64,000 nucleotides of DNA from NCBI GenBank assembly GCA_028281765.1, contig JANQJF010000113.1, positions 186,001 through 250,000 of the forward strand. The letters are read 5' to 3'. Positions 25,497 through 34,519 of this stretch are shown here, piece by piece. The notes under the pieces were generated by a model that did no database searches, was not told where the DNA came from, and was given only the letters and a program-made list of their open reading frames with translations. Numbering within the stretch: the stretch's first letter is position 1; every line of letters starts with the position of its first letter. Both the position numbers and the translations under genes were made by a program. The DNA is from Planctomycetota bacterium. GTDB lineage: Bacteria; Planctomycetota; UBA1135; UBA2386.

Positions 25497-26945
25497 ATGC
25501 GCGCTCTCGCTGTGTCTCGTCGAGTTTCCGCTTTCGTCGTCGTGACGGCGCTGTCGTCTCACGTCAGTCCCGCCCAGTCGCTGGGATCGTGTGGTCTCGG
25601 GACCGTCGGGTCGTCGGTCGGCGGGCCGTTCGACGTCGTGCGGATCAACGGCTCCGTCGGCGGCGCGGATCGACGCATCGACGTGCTCACGGGGCAGCCG
25701 TTTTCGCTCGACGTCGCCACGCAGCCCGGTGAGGCGACGGCCGCATTCGCGTTGTTTCTGACCGCCGGGGTTCCGGGGCCGGCCGACGTCGCGCCACTGC
25801 CGTTCGGGATCGGTGACATGTGCTTCGCGCCGACGACCGTGCTCGTGCCCTCGGCGACCGCGCCGTGGAACGTGAACCTCGGCGGCGTCAGCGTGGTCGC
25901 GGACCTGACGATCCAGGGCCTGATGGTCGACCCCACGCAGCCCTTCCCCGTGTCGATCACCAACGGTCTGATCGTGCGGGCGGGGCCGTGCGGCACGTCG
26001 GCGCCGGTGCACGTGTCGACGTCCACGACCGGTAGCGCGGCTGCCACCGGCCACTACGCGCTCGCGATGCGCGGCACGATCAACGATCCCGATCCGAAGC
26101 TGATCGGTCCGGGGCATCTCTTCACTCCGGGACAGTTCGACAAGATCCGGCTCGCGCCGCTCGGGACACCGGGTGTCGCGACGCACGACTACACATGGAG
26201 CGGCGGTGACGAAGTCGGCTGGTTCCGTGGTCGCATGGCCGTCGACGGCAGCACCCCGGGGATCGATCGCATCTTCTTCGTCGCGCGCAACACGTCGGGC
26301 ACGCCGAACTTCGTCGACTGGGACGGCACTGCGTTCTCGAACGAGACGACGCTGACCGCGGCCTCGGGCTCCATTCAGCGCCTGTGGACCAAGGACGACG
26401 GCGACCTGATGGGGAACGACTTCTTCGGCAACGTCTACGTCTGGGACAAGCAGAACGGCTACGCGCGCACGCAGTTGTTCCAGTTCACGAACAACGCGTC
26501 GAGCGTGCCGTGGGGGAGCAGCCTCGACCTCGGTCTCGGTCAGCCGGCCTACGATCCGGTGTCCGAGTTGGTCCTGCTGCCGATCGACAACGACGCGATT
26601 TCGCAGAGCGGCCAGCTCTACGGCTTCGACCTGTCCGGCAACCGTGTGTTCGTCGATCAGGACCTGATGGGTACGCTGCTCGACGGGTCGGGCTCGACGG
26701 ACTTCGGTGTCACGGTCGATCTACAGAACCCGACGTGCCGCGTGCTCGCGCACGGCGGCAAGAACGGTGGCTCGATGTTCATCGCGCGCTTCACGGGCGG
26801 GATGGGTCAGAAGAACGTGACGGCGCTGCCGAGTCCCGACAGCTCGGGCGGCTGGCAGGGCGTGCTGTTCGACGGTGAGTTTTGGACCAACACGAACAAC
26901 GCGAGTTACGGCGCCGTGCGTCGGCTCCTGCCGACCGACTGGTAG
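25497..26945 (+). CDS. Secreted protein with internal copy of the shared planctomycete-type domain; function unknown
   Basis: A 482-residue protein with a signal peptide (about 1-26, ending near SPAQ). Residues about 48-165 resemble the C-terminal domain seen on other secreted proteins here (a P-F-x-L strand, an FLTAGVPG turn, LPFGIGDMCF, and an FPVSITNGLIVRAG end), but placed near the N-terminus. The rest looks like beta-propeller or beta-rich sequence with Trp and Asp turns (VDWDGTAF, DFFGNVYVWDKQNG). No catalytic motif is seen. A short 72-bp gap separates it from the preceding gene, so they may be co-transcribed. Confidence 0.65.
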   Translation: MRALAVSRRVSAFVVVTALSSHVSPAQSLGSCGLGTVGSSVGGPFDVVRINGSVGGADRRIDVLTGQPFSLDVATQPGEATAAFALFLTAGVPGPADVAPLPFGIGDMCFAPTTVLVPSATAPWNVNLGGVSVVADLTIQGLMVDPTQPFPVSITNGLIVRAGPCGTSAPVHVSTSTTGSAAATGHYALAMRGTINDPDPKLIGPGHLFTPGQFDKIRLAPLGTPGVATHDYTWSGGDEVGWFRGRMAVDGSTPGIDRIFFVARNTSGTPNFVDWDGTAFSNETTLTAASGSIQRLWTKDDGDLMGNDFFGNVYVWDKQNGYARTQLFQFTNNASSVPWGSSLDLGLGQPAYDPVSELVLLPIDNDAISQSGQLYGFDLSGNRVFVDQDLMGTLLDGSGSTDFGVTVDLQNPTCRVLAHGGKNGGSMFIARFTGGMGQKNVTALPSPDSSGGWQGVLFDGEFWTNTNNASYGAVRRLLPTDW

Positions 26946-27121
26946 CCGTTGCTCTTCTCCGTAGACGTGTTTCTCTCCGTACACGCGAAGGCAGCGCACT
27001 GCGCAGCGAGCGAAACCCTGATGTTCAGAGGGGTTGTTATGTGTAGGAATCGCTCGACGGCGAGTGGCTGCCGTTCACCGGTATGTATCTCTGTTGTCGC
27101 ACGGAGTAACGCGAGTTGCCC

Positions 27122-28120
27122 ATGAAGTCGGAGACTTCGTCATCCGTGGACGAAACGGCGTCGCGCCGTCGCGTCCTGAAGTGGGTGGCGTTCGCGCTCG
27201 GGATCGGCGTGCTCGGCTGGGCGTCGATGGTCCGCGTCAGCTACGCCAGCACGCTCGATCAGCGCGTCGTTCGGGTCTTCGACACGAAGGGACGGCCGGT
27301 ACCCGGGGTCAGCATCGACGGGAAGTGGAAGCAGCTCGGGGTCACGATCCAGCATCGCTACCTCGGCGAGACCGACGAGAACGGTGAGCTGCGACTGGAC
27401 GGCGTCGCCGAGCGCGTCGTTTGGAGCACGATCGGTGACCTCTGGGTCCAGCCGGAGGTCATCGGCTTCACCGGTGCGTTCCGCCGGGTCACCGGAGACG
27501 TCGATCTCTATCTGCCGAACTGCGGCGTGATCGAGATCGGGCTCGCGAAGCCGGATGGCGAGGCCTGGGCCGATCCGTCACTCACGCACGTCGGCGCGCA
27601 GCTGAGCTGGCAGGCGTACGGGCTGCACAACCCGAGGAGCGGACATCGCCACGCGAAGTTCGACGCGTCCGGTCGCGTGGGTTTCGGACCCGTCGCATGC
27701 GGAGTCACGTTGGACCTCCAGGCGCGTGCCCAGGGCGTTGAGTTCCGGCAGAGAGTGCGTTCGAGCGAGTCTGCGGGCGGGACCGCGAACTTCACGCTGA
27801 CGATGCCGGCCGACGCCGTGACCATCACGGGTCGCGTCACCGGGAAGAACGGGGATCCGAGTCCCGGAGAGCTCTCGCTCTCGATCGACGTGGATCGCGG
27901 CGACGGACTCGAGCGGCGGATGGCCGCGTGGACCGTCGTCGCGGACGACGAGGGTCGGTTCCGCTTCGTCGTCGAAAGCGACTTCCCGACGAAGGGTTGC
28001 GCGCGGATCTACGACAAGCGCCGTCGAGGTCGCGGTGAGGCGAGCTTCGACGGCGTCGCCGACGGCGTCATCGACCTCGGCGCGATCCCGCTCAATCGCG
28101 AACCAACTGCCCCTCGATGA
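27122..28120 (+). CDS. Membrane-anchored carboxypeptidase-regulatory-like domain protein
   Basis: A 332-residue protein from ATG 27122; a TTG six bases earlier is possible. After about 18 hydrophilic residues there is one hydrophobic helix (VLKWVAFALGIGVLGWASMV). The remainder is beta-rich. At about residues 52-85 it has a transthyretin-like motif (VRVFDTKGRPVPGVSIDGKW ... TDENGELRLDGV), and at about 240-300 another (ITGRVTGKNGDPSPGELSLSI ... DDEGRFRFVV). This is the CarboxypepD_reg fold, common in exported proteins. No peptidase domain is present. It overlaps the 3' end of the convergent lipoprotein gene by 29 bp. Role unknown. Confidence 0.65.
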   Translation: MKSETSSSVDETASRRRVLKWVAFALGIGVLGWASMVRVSYASTLDQRVVRVFDTKGRPVPGVSIDGKWKQLGVTIQHRYLGETDENGELRLDGVAERVVWSTIGDLWVQPEVIGFTGAFRRVTGDVDLYLPNCGVIEIGLAKPDGEAWADPSLTHVGAQLSWQAYGLHNPRSGHRHAKFDASGRVGFGPVACGVTLDLQARAQGVEFRQRVRSSESAGGTANFTLTMPADAVTITGRVTGKNGDPSPGELSLSIDVDRGDGLERRMAAWTVVADDEGRFRFVVESDFPTKGCARIYDKRRRGRGEASFDGVADGVIDLGAIPLNREPTAPR

Positions 28121-28445
28121 CGACCGTCTTCATCCGCACCGTCGTCAGCGACAGGTGCGTCGCCAGCCACTCGTGAAACCCGCCGGACTGCGTGATCCGG
28201 AGGCCGGCGATGCGGTCGTGGCCGTCGATGACCGACTCGATCATCTCCGTGACGTTCGGCACGCTTCGGCCGAGTGCGCCGTGAACCCACAGGATGTGCT
28301 TGGCCTTCAGCTGGAACGGCGTGACTTCGTTGGCGGTCGCTGGCGCCGACTGGGCCGAGACCGGAATCGGCACGGCGTCGAGGTCGTATTCGAGACTCAT
28401 GCAGCTGCCGAGCAGGAGCGTGCACGCGAGGAGGAGGCACTTCAT
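28092..28445 (-). CDS. Small lipoprotein, possibly Bor/Iss-like
   Basis: 117 residues from ATG 28445, chosen because it begins a lipoprotein signal with the lipobox LLGSC (Cys15). The mature part has a pattern resembling Bor/Iss surface lipoproteins: a hydrophobic strand around HILWVHGALGRS, a central GHDRIAGLRITQSG and a C-terminal LSLTTVRMKTVVIEGQ strand. The resemblance is weak and I would not rely on it. It is convergent with the preceding plus-strand gene and diverges from the dehydratase gene at 28523, sharing a short 77-bp promoter gap. Confidence 0.6.
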   Translation of the reverse strand: MKCLLLACTLLLGSCMSLEYDLDAVPIPVSAQSAPATANEVTPFQLKAKHILWVHGALGRSVPNVTEMIESVIDGHDRIAGLRITQSGGFHEWLATHLSLTTVRMKTVVIEGQLVRD

Positions 28446-28522
28446 GGCCTCATTGTGGCAGAACGTCACGCCACGGCCAGCGCGCGATTGACGCGTGGAT
28501 CGTCACGGACACACTGGGCGGC

Positions 28523-29494
28523 ATGACCGACGTCGCCGCACTCGTCCGCGCCGCCGAGAGCCGGATCCGCCCGCACATCGTGCGGACGCCCGTGCTCGAG
28601 TCGCGGTTTCTCGGTCAGGCGCTGGGATCTCGCGTCGTGCTGAAGTGCGAGAACCTGCAGCGCACCGGATCGTTCAAAGTGCGCGGTGCGTTGAACACGG
28701 TTCTCGCGCTCGACGATTCGACGCGTGCAAAGGGTGTGGCGACGGCGTCCACCGGCAACCACGGCGCCGCCGTCGCGCATGCCGCGCGCGTCGTGGGAAC
28801 GCGCGCCGTCGTGTTCGTTCCCGAGCATGCGATCCAGAGCAAGGTCGCCGCCATCCGTGACCTTGGTGCCGAGATCGTCGTGCACGGCGAGGACTGCGTG
28901 CAGTCCGAAGCCGAGGCGCGCCGCTGGGCGGACGCGAACAGCGTGACCTACGTGTCGCCGTACAACGATCCCGCGGTCGTCGGCGGGCAGGGCACGGTCG
29001 GTCTCGAGCTCGCGGAGCAGGTCGACGATCTCGCGCGGGTGTACGTCGCCCTCGGTGGCGGCGGCCTGTGCAGTGGAATCGCCGGCTATCTCCGCGAAGC
29101 GTCGCCGTCCGTGCAGGTCATCGGTTGCTCGCCCGCCGCGTCGTGCGTCATGATCGACTCGGTGGGTTTCGGCGAGCTGCGCGATCTGCCGTCTGAGCCG
29201 ACCCTGAGCGACGGCACCGCCGGCGGCGTCGAGCTCGATTCGATCACGTTCCCGATCGTGCGGGATACCGTCGCCGAGTTCGTGAAGGTCGACGAGGACG
29301 CGATTCGCGCGGCGTTCGCCGACGTGATCGAGCACGAGAAGATGCTCGTCGAGGGCGCGGCCGCGATGGCGTACGGGGCGTGCCGGCAGCACGCGACCGA
29401 ACCGGTCGAGGGCACGACCGCGATCGTTCTCTGCGGCGCGAACGTCGGCGTGGAACGCTTGCGGGCGATCCTCGATGACGATGCGCCGGCGTGA
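28523..29494 (+). CDS. PLP-dependent serine/threonine dehydratase
   Basis: A 323-residue enzyme of the tryptophan-synthase-beta fold. The PLP lysine is K52 in SFKVRGA. A substrate loop STGNHG follows, then the phosphate-binding GGGGLCSG, and a late Ser/Cys-type contact in LCGANV. Length without a regulatory ACT domain matches the catabolic TdcB/serine racemase group. The reaction is deamination of L-threonine or L-serine to 2-oxobutyrate or pyruvate; serine racemisation is possible. It stands alone between unrelated genes. Confidence 0.87.
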   Translation: MTDVAALVRAAESRIRPHIVRTPVLESRFLGQALGSRVVLKCENLQRTGSFKVRGALNTVLALDDSTRAKGVATASTGNHGAAVAHAARVVGTRAVVFVPEHAIQSKVAAIRDLGAEIVVHGEDCVQSEAEARRWADANSVTYVSPYNDPAVVGGQGTVGLELAEQVDDLARVYVALGGGGLCSGIAGYLREASPSVQVIGCSPAASCVMIDSVGFGELRDLPSEPTLSDGTAGGVELDSITFPIVRDTVAEFVKVDEDAIRAAFADVIEHEKMLVEGAAAMAYGACRQHATEPVEGTTAIVLCGANVGVERLRAILDDDAPA

Positions 29495-29693
29495 TCGCGG
29501 CAATCTTCCCGAGAGGGCTCCGACTTCGAGTTTCGTCACCGTTTGGTGACTTTCTCGTCGCGCGGAGCTAGAGACCCGGAACGCACTCGCACGCGTTCAC
29601 CGTCGTTCGAACTCGACGTCGAGGCCTGCCCCCGACTCGATTGCGCCTTCGAGACGATCCGTCGGTTCGCCAGACCCCACACGGAGACTTCGT

Positions 29694-32270
29694 ATGCGCG
29701 CTGCATGCACGGCCCTGTTCTGCCTGTTCGGAACGTTCGTCTTGGTCGGTTGCTCGGGAGGAGGTGGCGGTCTCGTGGGAGAAGACTCGACGACCTGCGC
29801 GGACCCGAGCGCGTTCTGCTTGATCTCGTGCAACGTCGGCTGCGTGCAGAACGGGTGTGAGCTGCGCAACATCGCGCAGAACCACGAGCTGCGGTTCCAG
29901 TTCAGTGAGGTGGTCGATCCCGCGACGGTCGACTTCACGACGATCGTGCTGAAGACGTCGCTGGGCGAGACCCCGGTCGGCGAATTCGTGGCCGAGGGGA
30001 GCATGGTGACGTTCTTGCCGGGCGTGCGCACGGTCGGAGCGACGACGTTCTTCGGCTTCCAGCCCAACCAGGAATACATCCTGACCCTACCCGGTGGCCC
30101 GGATGCCGGGCTCGCGGTTCGGTCCCTCAACGGTCGCCCGTTGCAGTCCCAGTTCTCGTGCACGCTGACCGCGAGCGAGGGCGTGCTCGACATCGACGGA
30201 CAGCCGCCGACCGGTGAACTCGTGACCCCGGCGAACGGCATGATCGTGGACCCCGACGCCGAGTTCGTCGTGCGGTTCTCGGAGCTCGTCGACCACAGCC
30301 CGTTCTTGAACGAGCCTGACGGGCCCGGTGCGCCGGTCCGATTCTCAGTCGTGTCGTCGGTCGACGGGACGTGTCAGTTCGGCACGGATGCGCAGCCCGT
30401 GTTCGGCTCCGTGCGACTCGACGATGACATCATCGGGCGCTTCACGTCCATGACGTTCACCCCGGACGGTGTGCTCCCACGCGGATCGTGCGTGGTCGTG
30501 GAGCTGACGCCGATCGTGACCGACGTCGCGGGGACGGCTGCGGAGCCTCGTCAGTGGGTCGTACGAACCGATCCTGCCGTCGAGGAGGGGTTCATCGAAG
30601 AGACCTTCGACACGCCGACGATGTTGGACGGCGCGCGATCGGGCGGCGTCTGGGGCGGTGGCGTCGCGTCGTTCTTGCGGCTCGGCGGTGACGGCCGGCA
30701 CGGCGACTTCCTGCACACGCTCGGCGAACGCGATGGCGCGACCGACGAGTGGGTGTTCGATACGGATGAGCCGTGGGTCGGTGACTCGAGCGCGTACCTG
30801 CGTGCGGACGAGGCCGACGGGGAGTACCACTTCACGAGGTTCATCGTGCCGAGCGGCGTGACTGTGCGGTTCACGGGTTCCCATGCGCCGATCATTCACG
30901 TCCGCGGCGAGTGCTCGATTCGCGGGAACGTCGTATGCAGTGGCCGAGACGTCCAGCAGTACCTGGATCTGCGTAACCAGACGTCGAACCAGGTCGGACA
31001 GTCCGGTGGACAGCCGGGCCCCGGGGGCGGATTCGGCGGGGGCGGTGGCACCCAGTGCGACGGATTCGGTGCCGACCCCGACTTCGACGGCCAGAATGGT
31101 TCGAGCGTGATCGTGCGCGCGGGTCACGGCTACGCCGGGTTCGCGGCGGATACGGCCGGTCAGGGGAGCACGATCGAGCCGAGCGACGGTCAGTCCAGTT
31201 CGGTGATGAACCAACCCGGAACCGTCGGCGCGAGCAACGTCGCGAACGGCGGTGGCGGTGGTGGCTTCGTCACGCCAGGGGGCGAGGGATTCGTCGTCGA
31301 GGTCGGGCAGGTCACGGGCTGGCCGTTCATCGCCCAGATTCCGGTGGAGCTCGCGGCCGGTGGCGCGGCGTTGCCGATGCTTCCACCACTGGCAGCGTCG
31401 TCGCTCGACAACTTCCTGGTCGGAGGCTCTGGCGGTGGTGGTGGCGCATCGCATCCGTTTTTGGGCCCGAGCTTCCTGGCCGGTGCGGCGGGTGCCGGTG
31501 GTGGGGGAGCGATCGCCTTGCGAGTCGGCGGCGACTTCACGTTCTGGCCCTCGGCTTCGATCGAGGCGCGCGGTGGCTCGGCGTTCCGGCTCACCGAGGA
31601 CGACGTGGAGAACAACGGGTACGCGTGCCCTGGCGGCGGGGGTGCCGGCGGGTCGGTGTTGATCCAGGTTCTCGACGAGAGCAGCGCTTCGCTGCGGGGC
31701 ACGATCGACGTGCGCGGCGGCAGCGGAGGGGCGTTCATCTCGACGGACGATGGCATCCGCGGGCACGTCGAGGGTGGGGACGGCGGCGACGGGTTCGTCC
31801 GCGTCGAGACTCCGTCCGGCGTCGACTCCTCGAGTTGGGAGATCGCTGCCTTCCCGGCGGCGATTCCAGAGAGCGGTGGCGTGCTGACGGATGAAGACGC
31901 GCGCGGCGGCTTCATGAGCAAGTACTACTCCACGGGCCTCGCGGCACCGCCGCGCTTCAAGCGCTACGAAGTGCACGCGATCCTCGACGGGATTCCCGTG
32001 ATCTACAGTGACGATCCTGTGCTCGGCGTCGCCGCGACGACCGGCGAAGCCGTGGAGTTCTTCGTGCAGGGGATCGCGTTCGATCCGTCGACCGGCGTGC
32101 CCGTGGCCGGCGCGGAGCCGACCGCGTGGTTCGGTCGCGTGAAGTCCAGCACGACCGAAGGCGCGTTCGCGGACGTCGCGCGGACTGGTTTCCGTTTCCA
32201 GGTCGTGGCGAACCACGAGTTCGCGAACACGATCGAGATCGACCGCGTGAGCGTCGTCTTCGATTTCTAG
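29694..32270 (+). CDS. Large glycine-rich lipoprotein with bacterial Ig-like domains
   Basis: 858 residues starting at ATG 29694 with a lipoprotein signal ending LVGC (Cys20) followed by a Gly-rich spacer. Two SbsA/Big_5-like Ig domains occupy about residues 55-165 and 175-300 (LRFQFSEVVDPATVDF; EFVVRFSELVDHS). A right-handed, Gly-rich region follows (about 400-720) with runs of 5-7 glycines and motifs resembling GGGGGGF, GGSGGGGGASHP and GAGGGGAIALRVGGDFTF, similar to the polymorphic PE_PGRS-like and autotransporter-like beta structures seen in exported planctomycete and myxobacterial proteins. No enzyme signature is present. Likely surface-exposed or periplasmic. Confidence 0.7.
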   Translation: MRAACTALFCLFGTFVLVGCSGGGGGLVGEDSTTCADPSAFCLISCNVGCVQNGCELRNIAQNHELRFQFSEVVDPATVDFTTIVLKTSLGETPVGEFVAEGSMVTFLPGVRTVGATTFFGFQPNQEYILTLPGGPDAGLAVRSLNGRPLQSQFSCTLTASEGVLDIDGQPPTGELVTPANGMIVDPDAEFVVRFSELVDHSPFLNEPDGPGAPVRFSVVSSVDGTCQFGTDAQPVFGSVRLDDDIIGRFTSMTFTPDGVLPRGSCVVVELTPIVTDVAGTAAEPRQWVVRTDPAVEEGFIEETFDTPTMLDGARSGGVWGGGVASFLRLGGDGRHGDFLHTLGERDGATDEWVFDTDEPWVGDSSAYLRADEADGEYHFTRFIVPSGVTVRFTGSHAPIIHVRGECSIRGNVVCSGRDVQQYLDLRNQTSNQVGQSGGQPGPGGGFGGGGGTQCDGFGADPDFDGQNGSSVIVRAGHGYAGFAADTAGQGSTIEPSDGQSSSVMNQPGTVGASNVANGGGGGGFVTPGGEGFVVEVGQVTGWPFIAQIPVELAAGGAALPMLPPLAASSLDNFLVGGSGGGGGASHPFLGPSFLAGAAGAGGGGAIALRVGGDFTFWPSASIEARGGSAFRLTEDDVENNGYACPGGGGAGGSVLIQVLDESSASLRGTIDVRGGSGGAFISTDDGIRGHVEGGDGGDGFVRVETPSGVDSSSWEIAAFPAAIPESGGVLTDEDARGGFMSKYYSTGLAAPPRFKRYEVHAILDGIPVIYSDDPVLGVAATTGEAVEFFVQGIAFDPSTGVPVAGAEPTAWFGRVKSSTTEGAFADVARTGFRFQVVANHEFANTIEIDRVSVVFDF

Positions 32271-32280
32271 CCGGAATCGC

Positions 32281-33909
32281 TCACAGGATCGAGCTGTTCC
32301 CGAAGAACGAGAACACCTGGCCCGAGGCGAACGAGATCGAGAAGTCGTACTCCTCGCCTCGGACTTCGTCGAGCGGCCACGCAAAGTCGATACGCAGTGG
32401 GCGTCGACCGAGGATGTTGGACGAGCCGATGCGAATCCCGAAGCCGGCCGACGTGATCGAGTCGCTCATCGAGAGGCCGGTCCGCGTCGAGTGCACCCAG
32501 CCGGCGTCGAAGAAGCCGACAAGTCCGACGTGAAACGACAGGATCTCGACGGGCGTCATGATCCTGTCTTCGAGATTGAGCCGGACGAATCGGGATCCCG
32601 CGAACTCGCGCGCCGGGTAGCCGCGCAGCCCGTTGTCTTCGCCGAGCGTGAGCAGTGGTGGCAGATCCTGGGACTCGAACGCGGCGTCGAAGGTCACGCT
32701 CGCGGCGAGCGTCTGGCTCGGGAGTGACTGGTTGAACACGTGCAGCGCGCCGGAGCCGGACCAGCCCCGAGGGCGGTCACCATACCAACGCACGCTGCCG
32801 GACGCGGCGGCTGTCACGTAGGTGTCGTCCCAGGGCGAGAGAGCAGCGCGGAGGCCGGACGAGGCGAGCGGCTGGAACTGTGTCGATCGGCCGTCCTCCG
32901 CGCGCAGCACGGCACCCCCGCGGATGCTCCCGTCGACGCCGAGACGCAGGTCCTCGACGAAGTCGAGCGAATCGAGCTGGCGGACCTTCCGAAATTCGTC
33001 GACGCGATCGAACGAGGCGGACAGGCTCGCGGTCAGTGTGTCCGTGTCGCCCGGGACTCGGATGTCGGCGGCGCGCACGCCGCGCGCGGCCTCGTACTCC
33101 GTTCGTCCGATCCCGAAGCTGGCACCGAGCGTCTCCCGCTCCGAGATCGTGCCTTTCGCGAAGGTGAAGAAGCCGCTCGCCGACACGCTGTCCAGCGGAA
33201 CGGACGCGACGGTATTGCCCCGTTCGAAGTAGTCGGCGTCCGATTCCGAGAAGCGCGCGTTGACGCCGTACGAGCGCGGATCCTCTCGGAACCAGAACGG
33301 GCGCCGGAAGTCGATCGAGCCGAACGGCCCCTCGTCCGTCGAGCCGCCGGACAACGAGAGCCGGTGTCGGCCGTCCCAGATCTGTGGATCGACGTAGCTC
33401 ACGCTCGCGCGAGAGTCCTCGTCGTCGCGACGGAAGTCCGCGACCAGGGACTTGCCAGTGCCGAACAGGTTGAGCTCGCCGAGGGTGCCTTGGACTCGGG
33501 CTTCGCCTCCGACGAACGACAGCGTGCCGGCGGCGACCAGCGAGAAGCGGTCGCGCGTGTCGATGACCAGGTCGACCTCGTCGTCGCCGACGTCGACGAG
33601 GCTGGCCTCGGCCTCTCCGAACCAGCGAGTGCGACGCAACACGCGCTCGAGCTGCGCGACGTCGTCCTCGTCGATCGGCTCCCCGCGCTCGAACCACACG
33701 ACGCGATCGACGACTTCGGTCTTCGTCGGCACGTGAAGGTAGTTGAGGACACGGTAGAACCAGTTGTCCGCTTCTTCTTGATCGAACACGTTGCGCGTCT
33801 CGATCGAGACGTCGCGCAGTCGTCGCTCCTGTGCTTCGGCCGCGACCGCGCACAAACACGCGATCGGCACTGCTCGTAGAAGTCGAAGGCGAAGCCGCAA
33901 CGTGCGCAC
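32281..33909 (-). CDS. Omp85/BamA-like outer-membrane protein
   Basis: 542 residues from GTG 33909, which begins an Arg-rich signal peptide (RTLRLRLRLLRAVPIACLCAVAAEAQ). Upstream codons overlap the divergent gene and are rejected. One POTRA-like domain (about 30-145: RDVSIETRNVF ... DLVIDTRDRF) precedes a barrel of roughly 16 strands with alternating residues. The Omp85 signature appears as LRGYPAREFAGSRFVRLNLEDR (about 415-440; the family has VRGF/Y). One or two POTRA domains rather than BamA's five suggest a TamA/TpsB-like or specialised insertase. The divergent promoter gap to 33965 is 55 bp. Confidence 0.75.
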   Translation of the reverse strand: MRTLRLRLRLLRAVPIACLCAVAAEAQERRLRDVSIETRNVFDQEEADNWFYRVLNYLHVPTKTEVVDRVVWFERGEPIDEDDVAQLERVLRRTRWFGEAEASLVDVGDDEVDLVIDTRDRFSLVAAGTLSFVGGEARVQGTLGELNLFGTGKSLVADFRRDDEDSRASVSYVDPQIWDGRHRLSLSGGSTDEGPFGSIDFRRPFWFREDPRSYGVNARFSESDADYFERGNTVASVPLDSVSASGFFTFAKGTISERETLGASFGIGRTEYEAARGVRAADIRVPGDTDTLTASLSASFDRVDEFRKVRQLDSLDFVEDLRLGVDGSIRGGAVLRAEDGRSTQFQPLASSGLRAALSPWDDTYVTAAASGSVRWYGDRPRGWSGSGALHVFNQSLPSQTLAASVTFDAAFESQDLPPLLTLGEDNGLRGYPAREFAGSRFVRLNLEDRIMTPVEILSFHVGLVGFFDAGWVHSTRTGLSMSDSITSAGFGIRIGSSNILGRRPLRIDFAWPLDEVRGEEYDFSISFASGQVFSFFGNSSIL

Positions 33910-33964
33910 ATCGTGCCGGCTCACCCTCGCGGGATCAACGCGCAGCCGACTACAGTGGTGTCCG

Positions 33965-34516
33965 ATGAAGAACCTCATCAAGAACTTCCTCAAGGGCTGC
34001 GCGGTCATCGTTCCGGTCGCGGTGACGGCGTACGTGATCTGGTGGGTGTGCACCTCGCTCTACGAGCTGTTGCCGGGCGTGCTCGGCGTGCTCGTGGTCA
34101 TTCTGGCCGTGCTGTCGATCGCGGTCATCGGTGCGTTCGCCGGGAACGTGATCGGCCGCAGGATCTTCAACCTGATGGATCGGGTGCTTTCGAAGATCCC
34201 TTTGGTCAAGTTCCTCTACACCACGGTCCGGGACATCCTGTCGGCGCTCGTGGGCGACAATCGCTCGTTCGAGAAGCCCGTCGTCGTCTCGCTGAGCGAC
34301 GAGAAGGGATCTCCCAAGATGCTCGGTTTCGTGACCTGCGACAACCTCGCCGAGTACGGACTCGACGATCACGTCGCGGTCTACTTCCCGCAGAGCCTGA
34401 ACTTCGCCGGCAACCTGCTGATGTTTCCGCGGCGGCGGGTCGAGCCGCTGCAGGTCGACCAGGCGAAGTTCATGGCGTTCGTCGTGTCGGGCGGCGTCGT
34501 GCAGCCCGGTGCGTGA
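33965..34516 (+). CDS. DUF502 family membrane protein
   Basis: A 183-residue protein with two N-terminal membrane helices (about 10-32 and 37-60), then a cytoplasmic or periplasmic domain with the family sequence IGRRIFNLMDRVLSKIPLVKFLYTTVRD and LGFVTCD near the middle. DUF502 (COG2928) proteins are widespread; no firm biochemical role is known. The gene starts 55 bp from the divergent Omp85-like gene and ends 3 bp before the convergent FG-GAP gene. Confidence 0.85.
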   Translation: MKNLIKNFLKGCAVIVPVAVTAYVIWWVCTSLYELLPGVLGVLVVILAVLSIAVIGAFAGNVIGRRIFNLMDRVLSKIPLVKFLYTTVRDILSALVGDNRSFEKPVVVSLSDEKGSPKMLGFVTCDNLAEYGLDDHVAVYFPQSLNFAGNLLMFPRRRVEPLQVDQAKFMAFVVSGGVVQPGA

Positions 34517-34519
34517 CGA